Of a stretch of 5,265 bases of DNA, positions 1 through 5,265 are shown one piece after another. The stretch is taken from the NCBI GenBank assembly GCA_900550415.1, contig URSO01000089.1, positions 1-5,265 of the forward strand. The letters run 5' to 3'. Source of the stretch: an uncultured Collinsella sp. GTDB taxonomy: Bacteria; Actinomycetota; Coriobacteriia; Coriobacteriales; Coriobacteriaceae. A program made the translations under genes and the position numbers. Every line of letters begins with the position of its first letter. The first letter of the stretch is position 1. The notes below the pieces were generated by a model, which saw only the letters and a program-made list of their open reading frames with translations, was not told the DNA's origin and made no database searches.

Positions 1-395
1 TGCAGCTCATAGGGACAGGAGAAGATGATGTCGAGAAAGTTTCCCTGACAGAGCTGACGGAACCTCGGCAGATTCATCCACAGTGGGGCGATCTTCGGAT
101 CAGGTACAGCCTGAAACTCCAACGGCACATCCCCACGCAGGTTTTCGTGGTCACGCTCCCGGCGTTCCCGATTTCTGTCCAGCTTGTTCCACTCGTCCAC
201 AACACTCAGAAAATCCGATTCCGTCCGGGCTGCTTCCTCCAGCCGCCGCAGAGCCTCTGCGCGAATTTCCCGCTTGAGCCGTTTTTCGCTGGTGGGCGCG
301 GCTTCTTCCTCCTCGTCCTCCAGCTCGGCGGTATAGTCTCTGGGATGCTCGTCCTGCTCCAGCTCGCTCTCCAGCTCCAGCGTGGACGAGGTCAT
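1..395 (-). CDS. Partial sigma-factor-like protein of a clostridial conjugative element (N-terminal part)
   Basis: A minus-strand frame stays open for 131 codons from an ATG at 395-393 to the window edge, so the C-terminus is missing. The product starts with a very acidic stretch (LELESELEQDE, then a run EDEEEEAA), followed by a charged helical segment (SEKRLKREIRAEALRRLEE), a second charged segment near DEWNKLDRNRERRERDHE, and a more ordered part (NLPRFRQLCQGNFLDIIF, then CPYEL) at the edge. From memory this matches proteins in integrative conjugative elements of Oscillospiraceae/Lachnospiraceae that are annotated as hypothetical or sigma-70-like, with a helix-turn-helix near the C-terminus. 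That diagnostic part lies outside the window, so the function is inference. The ATG and first few codons lie in or next to brxC-derived sequence, so the natural start is uncertain and may have been lost at the junction. A chance antisense frame is less likely, because brxC homology stops at about 381. Confidence 0.5.
   Translation of the reverse strand, partial: MTSSTLELESELEQDEHPRDYTAELEDEEEEAAPTSEKRLKREIRAEALRRLEEAARTESDFLSVVDEWNKLDRNRERRERDHENLRGDVPLEFQAVPDPKIAPLWMNLPRFRQLCQGNFLDIIFSCPYEL
318..377. repeat. Three copies of a 9-bp direct repeat, CTCCAGCTC
   Basis: CTCCAGCTC occurs at 318-326, 357-365 and 369-377. On the minus strand the copies encode the Glu/Leu-rich acidic segments of the sigma-like protein, so they may only reflect repeated GAG/CTG codons. 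The last copy ends within about 5 bases of the point where brxC homology begins, so short-repeat-mediated recombination or a short-overlap assembly join is possible. Confidence 0.5.
376..385. other. Junction between clostridial-type element DNA and the interior of brxC
   Basis: Left of about 381 the minus strand codes for the sigma-like protein. Right of about 382 the plus strand reads as internal BrxC sequence (VDEVIQRRVLEKT). No promoter, ribosome binding site, inverted repeat or attachment-like site is visible between them. The brxC frame meets a stop (TAG, 334-336) just upstream, and the codons between 337 and 381 do not look like BrxC. The exact base of the join cannot be fixed by eye. 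It could be a deletion or insertion breakpoint or a chimeric assembly. Confidence 0.6.
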
Positions 396-3033
396 CCAGC
401 GCCGTGTGCTCGAGAAGACCGCGCCGGCGGCCGATATGCTTGCACAGGTCTACGAGCAAGACGCCGCCGTGCTCAAAAACAACTTTACCTTTGAGGGTGG
501 CTCGCGCTCCGACCTTGCCGGCTACGCTAACTCCAAGGATTTTGTGGCAAGCTACCCGTTTGTGGGCTACCAGTTTAAGCTCCTGCCCGACGTGATGACC
601 GAGGTACGCAAGCACGGTGTCAAGGCCAAGCACATGTCCACGGGCGAGCGCTCCATGCTGAGCGCCTTCCAGGAGAGCGCTCAGACCATCCAACTTGAGC
701 AGACCGGTGCGCTCGTGCCGTTCTGGCGCTTCTTCGACACCATCTCCAAAGATCTTGAGCATGGCATTATCCAGGTGGTCGACCGCGCGATCCGTGCGGC
801 CGAGGACGCAAAGGGCCTTGAGCCCTATGACGTGCGGGTGCTCAAGCTCCTGTACCTGATTCGTTACATCGGCTACGTCAAGGCCACGGTCGAGAACATC
901 TCCATTCTTATGATCGACGGCCTCGATGTGGATAAGCGTGTCCTCAAGGACCGCGTCAAGGAGTCCCTTGCCCGCCTGGAGCGCGAGAACTACGTGGCGC
1001 GCCAGGGCGATACCTATAGCTTCCTCACCGACGAGGAGCAGGAGATTACGCAGGAAATCGCGCGCACCCCGATTGACAACGCGCAAGTGATCGAGTCCAT
1101 CAAGAAGCGCCTGTTCGACAGCATCTACAACGCGCGCAAGCTCAACCGCGGGGCCAACGACTTCCCGTTTGACCGCTATGTGGACGGCTCAATCCACGGT
1201 GGCAGCATGGGCGGCATGGAGCTTTACGTGGCGACTATGGCGAGCGACCTGGGCCGTGCGGACGATACCGAGCTGGCCTTGGCTTCTTCGGGCAAAGCCG
1301 TCGTGGCCCTGAGCGATGAGGCGGATTACTGGGAGACGCTCGTCAACGCCGCCAAGATCCGCAAGTACGCCAAGACACGCAACCTTCAGGAGCTCCGGCC
1401 GAGTACGCGCCAGATCGTTGAGTCCAAGATGCGCGAGGCGGCCCATAGCGAGAAAGAGGCCGACGCCCTTCTGACCGAGGCCGTGCTCCATGCGCGTTGC
1501 GCCGTCAACGGCCGCATGGTCGAGGTGCGTGCAGCCAAGCCTGCCCAGGTCTTTGAGCAGGTGCTGGCACAGCTGTGCGATGTGGTCTTTGAAAAGGCCG
1601 ACTACATCGGTGCGCCGGTCACGAGTGATTCCGATATCCGCTCCACGCTGGCGGGCAACGTCCAGACGGGGCTCGATGGCATGGATGCGGGCAACACACG
1701 TGCGCTCAAAGAGGTCGAGGACTTCCTCAAAGTGCAGCATCAGCGCCATCTGGATACCACTATGGGCGATATCCAGCGCCAGTACCAGCAAAGGCCCTTT
1801 GGCTGGCGCGAGGTCGACATCGCCAATGTGGTGGCGCAACTTGTGGTGGAGCAGCGCGCGCAGGTGCTGTTTGGCGGCCAGACGGTCCAAGCTAACGACA
1901 GCCGCATGGTGGCACTCCTGCGCAAGGATGCCGATAAGGCCCAAGTGCGCCTTCGCGTGCGCATGAGCGACCGTTTGCTGCGCGCCACGGGCGAGCTTAT
2001 GCGCGACCTATTTGACCTCAAGACCGTACCCTCCAACGAGGATAAGCTTGTGGCCGAGCTCAAGGAGCATCTTGAGGGGTTGCGCGAGACGTGCCTTGCT
2101 ATGGCGCGCGACTACTACACGGGCATCAAACCGGCCTACCCGTATCCCGGCGAGGCTGAGTGCGAGAAGATGCGCTCGGAGGTGGCCGACGTCCTTAAGG
2201 ATCAGAACGAGGCCGAGGCGTTCTTGACCACGTTCACCAAGCACGAGGACCGCCTGTTCGACGCCAAGGAAGACTATGACAGGGTGGCTGAGTTTTTCGA
2301 TTCCAACCAGCGCGCAACGTTTGATCACGCCAAGGAATTCTTGAGTCGCACGGAGGGCATTGAGTATGCCTCCGACGACATTCCCGGCGCGGTGGAGAAT
2401 GTGGCAAAGGTGTGCGAGATCCTCAAAGATCCCAAGCCCTACAGCCGCATTAAAGACCTGCAACCGCTGATGGCCCCCGTCGAGGAATACATTAAAAAGC
2501 TCCTGGGCATGCGCCGCAACGAGTTCTTGCATCGCATCGAGAACGACCTGCAGGACCTGCAGAAGCAGGCCGAGAGCCAAGATGGTTTTGTCAAGCAGGC
2601 CAAGGATGCCATAGCAGACGCCGGCACCAAGTATGAGTCGTTCAAGAACCGCACCCACGGCGTCCAGAGCCTCAACGAGCTTAACGCCCTCGCGGCAAAC
2701 TGGGAAAGCTGGACCATCACGGCGGCCAACAAGATATACGACGCCGTGGACGCCGCACGCGAGCGTATGGAAAACGAGCGCCGTTCCACCGAGGTCACCA
2801 GCACGGGTGAAGTGGTCAAAAAGATCACCAACAAGGGCACCGCTACGCCAAGTCACGGTTCCGTTCCCGTGCCCGTGCCCAAGCCCCAGCGCAAGGTCAA
2901 GACCGTGCGTCGCGCCGACCTGGCCAAGCCGAGCCGCCTCACAACCGCAGAGGACGTGGATCGCTACGTGGACGACCTGCGCGCCCGCCTTATGCAGGCG
3001 CTTGCATCAAACGACGAGATCCGCATTAACTAA
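382..3033 (+). CDS. brxC: BREX system P-loop ATPase BrxC, missing its N-terminus
   Basis: This is the large BREX ATPase that acts with BrxB, PglX and PglZ in phage exclusion and host methylation. The frame has 883 codons from GTG 382 and ends at TAA 3031-3033. Family members are about 1,200 residues, so roughly 300 N-terminal residues are absent. These should hold the nucleotide-binding core, and I find no Walker A (GxxxxGK[ST]) in what remains. Visible parts, numbered from the GTG: the start VDEVIQRRVLEKT, which reads as mid-protein; STGERSMLSAFQ at about residue 86; a winged-helix-like segment at about 150-222, ending FLTDEEQEI; a long helical region with a likely coiled coil at about 701-755; a Pro/Val linker (PVPVPKP) near 830; and a C-terminal tail with EDVDRYVDDLRARL that looks native. 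GTG 382 has no upstream ribosome binding site and is probably not a true start. pglX follows after 66 bp, as in BREX-1 operons. The family call is strong. The truncation may be biological or an assembly effect. Confidence 0.88.
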   Translation: MDEVIQRRVLEKTAPAADMLAQVYEQDAAVLKNNFTFEGGSRSDLAGYANSKDFVASYPFVGYQFKLLPDVMTEVRKHGVKAKHMSTGERSMLSAFQESAQTIQLEQTGALVPFWRFFDTISKDLEHGIIQVVDRAIRAAEDAKGLEPYDVRVLKLLYLIRYIGYVKATVENISILMIDGLDVDKRVLKDRVKESLARLERENYVARQGDTYSFLTDEEQEITQEIARTPIDNAQVIESIKKRLFDSIYNARKLNRGANDFPFDRYVDGSIHGGSMGGMELYVATMASDLGRADDTELALASSGKAVVALSDEADYWETLVNAAKIRKYAKTRNLQELRPSTRQIVESKMREAAHSEKEADALLTEAVLHARCAVNGRMVEVRAAKPAQVFEQVLAQLCDVVFEKADYIGAPVTSDSDIRSTLAGNVQTGLDGMDAGNTRALKEVEDFLKVQHQRHLDTTMGDIQRQYQQRPFGWREVDIANVVAQLVVEQRAQVLFGGQTVQANDSRMVALLRKDADKAQVRLRVRMSDRLLRATGELMRDLFDLKTVPSNEDKLVAELKEHLEGLRETCLAMARDYYTGIKPAYPYPGEAECEKMRSEVADVLKDQNEAEAFLTTFTKHEDRLFDAKEDYDRVAEFFDSNQRATFDHAKEFLSRTEGIEYASDDIPGAVENVAKVCEILKDPKPYSRIKDLQPLMAPVEEYIKKLLGMRRNEFLHRIENDLQDLQKQAESQDGFVKQAKDAIADAGTKYESFKNRTHGVQSLNELNALAANWESWTITAANKIYDAVDAARERMENERRSTEVTSTGEVVKKITNKGTATPSHGSVPVPVPKPQRKVKTVRRADLAKPSRLTTAEDVDRYVDDLRARLMQALASNDEIRIN

Positions 3034-3040
3034 CCCGCTC

Positions 3041-3072
3041 AGCCGCCGGCGCCCAAGCATGCGCCGGTGGCT
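3041..3072 (+). promoter_or_regulatory. Intercistronic hairpin between brxC and pglX
   Basis: AGCCGCCGGCGC (3041-3052) pairs with GCGCCGGTGGCT (3061-3072) around an 8-nt loop, CCAAGCAT. This gives a 12-bp, very GC-rich stem with a single G-T wobble. It starts 8 bases after the brxC stop codon. The next T-run (four T, 3080-3083) begins 8 bases after the stem, which is a poor fit to a canonical intrinsic terminator. The hairpin could partly attenuate transcription, stabilise or process the brxC end of the mRNA, or set the BrxC:PglX ratio. The structure is seen in the sequence, and its role is inference. Confidence 0.6.
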
Positions 3073-3083
3073 TATGGCGTTTT

Positions 3084-3089
3084 GAAAGG
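3084..3089 (+). promoter_or_regulatory. Ribosome binding site for pglX, decides the start
   Basis: GAAAGG lies 10 bases upstream of ATG 3100 and is the only purine-rich Shine-Dalgarno-like stretch near it. It supports ATG 3100 over the in-frame GTG at 3067, which sits inside the right arm of the hairpin and has no such site. The site is modest and slightly distant. Confidence 0.5.
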
Positions 3090-3099
3090 TACGGGAACC

Positions 3100-5235
3100 A
3101 TGAACGATTCCGCTCTCAAGAACTTCTGCACGTGGGCCCGCGTGGAACTTATTAACGGCGTGGAGGCGCAGATGGTGCGCTACGGCATCACTGAGCCTAC
3201 GCTCGCGCCCGCTGGGTCCGAGACCGTCAACGGCCAGCCTCTGAGTCCGCTCGAAGTTGAGCAGCGCGACGAGCTGCTGCGCCTACAGGCCGCAGAGGGG
3301 CACGACGCCCTGCGCGACCGTGCGGCCTACACCTGGTTCAACCGCATCGTGGCCATTCGCTTCATGGACGCACGCGGATGGCTTCCCGGCCGTATGCGCA
3401 TGCTGAGCCGCGCGGACGGCAGCCATGGCAGCGAGGCCGTGGAGAACGCACTGGACGTGGAGATGGCGACGGCCGATACCGATCGCATAGCCGAGCTCAA
3501 GATGGCGGGCTTGGATGAACCGCTGTGGCGCTATCTTTTTGTGGCTCAGTGCGAGGAACTTGCCGATTGCCTGCCAGGCGTCTTTGAACGCGTGGGCGGT
3601 GCCATGGAGCTGCTGTTGCCCCAGGGCCTCATGATGGCCGACGGCGTAGTGGGCAAGCTCAACGCCGTTATCACTGACGAGCGCTGGCGCGAGGGCGTGA
3701 CCGTTCTGGGCTGGATGTATCAGTACTACAACGCTGACGTAAAAGACGAGTTCTTCAAGTCAAAGCGCAAGGCAGCGGCGGCGGACATCGCGCCCGCCAC
3801 GCAGCTCTTCACCCCTGAGTGGATTGTGCGCTATATGGTCGAGAACTCGCTCGGCCGTCTGTGGATGCTCAATAACCCGGGGAGTTCGCTGCGCGAGTGC
3901 ATGGATTATTACATCGAGCCCGATGCTGAGCACGAGGACTTCATACGCATCTCGAGCCCCGAGGAGATAACTCTCTGTGACCCCGCATGCGGCTCGGGCC
4001 ATATCCTGGTCTATGCGTTCGAATTGCTCTTCCATATGTACGAGGAGCGCGGCTATCGTGAGCGCGAAATTCCCGAGCTTATTCTTACTAAAAACCTTGC
4101 GGGCATGGAAATCGATCCCCGCGCGGCGCAGATCGCGGAGCTGGCGCTTGCCATGTGCGCCCGCGAGCACGATCGTCGCTTCTTTAGGCGTGGCGTTGGC
4201 GCCGACGTTACCGTGCTCTCGAGCATTCCGCTGGGGGAGGACGAGCTGCCGGGTAACAAGAAGCTCGCCGAGGAGTTGAGTCATTTGGGCGAGATTGGCT
4301 CGCTGCTCAATCCTTCAGAGGCCGAGATTGACGAGCTCAAAGCTGCCGCCGCGAGCTGTTCCGACGACCTTTTTGCCTCTGCGACCAAAACTAAGCTCGA
4401 AGGCGCCGCCGCCATCTGCGAGAAGCTGTCCCGTCGTTTTACCTGCACCGTGGCTAATCCTCCGTATATGGGCAGCAGCAGCTTTAACCCCTTCATGAGC
4501 AAATGGGTCAAGAAGAACTACTCTGACGTGAAGAGCGACCTGTTCTCTTCGTTCATCGTGCGCATTATGGACTTTGCCAACGAGCACGGCGAAGTTGGAA
4601 TGATGACTCCGTTCGTTTGGATGTTCATCGGTAGCTACGAGAAGCTTCGAAATAGGCTTATCGATGACAAGACCCTAACCACGCTCATTCAGCTCGAGTA
4701 TTCTGGCTTTGCAGGGGCAACCGTGCCTATCTGCACATTTACCTATCACAATTCGCATATCGATGGCTATAAGGGCGGATACGTTCGTCTTGCCGATTTT
4801 ACTGGTCCCACGGTTCAGGCTCCCAAGGCGCTGGAGGCCATCCAAAACCCCGACTGCGGCTGGTTCTACCGCCGCGACGCCGAAACCTTCAAGAAGATCC
4901 CCGGCACTCCCATAGCCTACTGGCTTGGACAAGGGGCGCGTCTTTCGTTCAAGGAAGGAACGCCATTGTCTGTGATCAGCTCACTAGCGCAGGGGCTAAA
5001 GTGCGGCGATACCGATCTTTTCGTTCGATGCTGGTTCGAGTGTTCGAATCGGGACGTCCTAGGCGTTACGGGAGATCCATCTCGAGCGAAGTGGCACTTT
5101 ATGCTTGATGGGGGCGACTACAGAAAGTGGTCAGGAAATCAGATAGATGTTGTTAATTGGCTGGATGATGGGCATGAGATTAAGACTAATAGGGACAAAA
5201 ATGGAAAAGCAAAGGCTCTGTTAGACCAAGGTTGA
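3100..5235 (+). CDS. pglX: BREX-1 adenine-specific DNA methyltransferase PglX, C-terminally truncated
   Basis: PglX transfers a methyl group from S-adenosylmethionine to the N6 of adenine in a non-palindromic BREX site, marking host DNA. From ATG 3100 the product is 711 residues, against about 1,200 for intact family members. The N-terminus (MNDSALKNFCTWAR) matches BREX-1 PglX. Motif I is D294-PACGSGH, motif II lies around GMEID (E337, D339), and the catalytic motif IV is N453-PPY. This gives a gamma-type order with motif I about 160 residues before IV. The region from about residue 600 (AQGLKCGDTD, YRKWSGNQ, VVNWLDDGHEI) matches the start of the target-recognition part. Family-like sequence ends near GKAKA (about residue 705). 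Six foreign codons then lead to TGA 5233-5235, so most of the recognition domain is missing. The catalytic motifs are intact, but sequence-specific methylation is unlikely without that domain. GC drops to about 41% in 5101-5213. The truncation may come from an IS insertion, recombination or assembly. Confidence 0.88.
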   Translation: MNDSALKNFCTWARVELINGVEAQMVRYGITEPTLAPAGSETVNGQPLSPLEVEQRDELLRLQAAEGHDALRDRAAYTWFNRIVAIRFMDARGWLPGRMRMLSRADGSHGSEAVENALDVEMATADTDRIAELKMAGLDEPLWRYLFVAQCEELADCLPGVFERVGGAMELLLPQGLMMADGVVGKLNAVITDERWREGVTVLGWMYQYYNADVKDEFFKSKRKAAAADIAPATQLFTPEWIVRYMVENSLGRLWMLNNPGSSLRECMDYYIEPDAEHEDFIRISSPEEITLCDPACGSGHILVYAFELLFHMYEERGYREREIPELILTKNLAGMEIDPRAAQIAELALAMCAREHDRRFFRRGVGADVTVLSSIPLGEDELPGNKKLAEELSHLGEIGSLLNPSEAEIDELKAAAASCSDDLFASATKTKLEGAAAICEKLSRRFTCTVANPPYMGSSSFNPFMSKWVKKNYSDVKSDLFSSFIVRIMDFANEHGEVGMMTPFVWMFIGSYEKLRNRLIDDKTLTTLIQLEYSGFAGATVPICTFTYHNSHIDGYKGGYVRLADFTGPTVQAPKALEAIQNPDCGWFYRRDAETFKKIPGTPIAYWLGQGARLSFKEGTPLSVISSLAQGLKCGDTDLFVRCWFECSNRDVLGVTGDPSRAKWHFMLDGGDYRKWSGNQIDVVNWLDDGHEIKTNRDKNGKAKALLDQG

Positions 5236-5265
5236 CATAAAAACGATGTCACCGCGAGGCGGTAC
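5214..5265. mobile_element. Possible end of an insertion sequence interrupting pglX
   Basis: PglX-like coding stops at about 5213, and the sequence that follows begins GGCTCTGTTAGACCAAGG. A start of GGnnCTGTT or GGCTCTGTT is typical of terminal inverted repeats of IS6- and IS256-type elements (general knowledge; no specific element recognised). No transposase sequence is present, because the window ends 52 bases in. A contig ending just inside a multicopy IS is a common assembly outcome. The opposite end and the target duplication cannot be seen. Alternatives are a site-specific recombination point in a variable pglX or a chimeric join. Confidence 0.4.
5233..5251. repeat. Small palindrome TGACAT-N7-ATGTCA
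   Basis: TGACAT (5233-5238) and ATGTCA (5246-5251) are perfect inverted copies separated by AAAAACG. Allowing one bulged T, the arms extend to GG(T)TGACAT and ATGTCACC. The left arm overlaps TTGACA (5232-5237), a perfect -35 consensus hexamer, but the -10 position about 17 bases further on reads CGAGGC, which is not -10-like. It could be a protein-binding site or part of an IS end. Confidence 0.45.

Noticed and set aside
382..384. GTG 382 as the true start of brxC
   Set aside because: There is no Shine-Dalgarno sequence. The product begins with mid-protein BrxC sequence, and the codon lies at the junction.
83..494. Plus-strand small open frames across the left end
   Set aside because: They run opposite to the convincing minus-strand sigma-like frame, and their products are Pro/Arg/Ser-rich without family features.
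151..1086. Long minus-strand open frame of 311 codons
   Set aside because: It crosses the junction and lies antisense to clear BrxC coding in GC-rich DNA. Its product is low-complexity Arg/Gly/Ala with no family resemblance.
1189..1944. Minus-strand open frame of 251 codons
   Set aside because: Antisense shadow of brxC. Long stop-free antisense frames are expected where third positions are mostly G/C.
2008..2856. Minus-strand open frame of 282 codons
   Set aside because: Antisense shadow of brxC, with Leu/Val/Gly-rich composition and no recognisable domain.
3067..3069. GTG 3067 as the start of pglX
   Set aside because: It lies inside the hairpin arm and has no ribosome binding site. The 11 extra residues are not PglX-like, while ATG 3100 gives the typical PglX N-terminus.
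3041..3083. Classical intrinsic terminator after brxC
   Set aside because: The stem is strong, but the four-T run is 8 bases away and short. pglX is expected to be co-transcribed.
1..5265. CRISPR array, tRNA, rRNA or a second defence system
   Set aside because: No regularly spaced repeats, no tRNA-like cloverleaf or rRNA sequence, and no coding sequence beyond the three genes described were seen on either strand.

Overview
The window looks like a short contig carrying the middle of a type 1 BREX (bacteriophage exclusion) phage-defence operon. Two adjacent same-strand genes are present, brxC followed by pglX, and both are cut short: brxC lacks its N-terminal part and pglX lacks its C-terminal part. 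The BREX DNA is GC-rich (67% by hand count in 961-1020) and strongly biased to G/C third positions. The protein style suggests a gut Actinobacterium of the Coriobacteriia (Collinsella-like). That assignment is pattern recognition, not a search result.

Layout. Positions 1 to about 381 hold the N-terminal half of an unrelated minus-strand gene. It resembles the sigma-factor-like proteins carried by conjugative elements of Clostridia/Oscillospiraceae. At about 378-383 this DNA meets the interior of brxC head-to-head, without intergenic sequence. From 382 to 3033 brxC runs uninterrupted to its natural C-terminus. A 66-bp gap follows, with a strong 12-bp-stem hairpin (3041-3072) and a modest ribosome binding site. 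pglX starts at ATG 3100. It carries its methyltransferase motifs I (D294-PACGSG), II (E337) and IV (N453-PPY), then enters the target-recognition region, where GC falls to about 41%. The coding sequence diverges from PglX at about 5212-5214. There the sequence GGCTCTGTTAG, which resembles an insertion-sequence terminus, begins, and a stop follows at 5233-5235. The last 52 bases hold a small palindrome and no gene.

Function. In complete BREX-1 systems BrxC (large ATPase) and PglX (adenine methyltransferase) act with BrxA, BrxB, PglZ and BrxL to methylate host DNA at a non-palindromic site and block phage replication. As read here, neither protein would be complete. The central question is whether the two breakpoints are real (element insertion, phase variation, decay) or are assembly joins. 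The left one looks most like a chimeric or rearranged join. The right one looks most like an IS insertion at which assembly stopped. BREX is an established system, and I see no clearly new system here.
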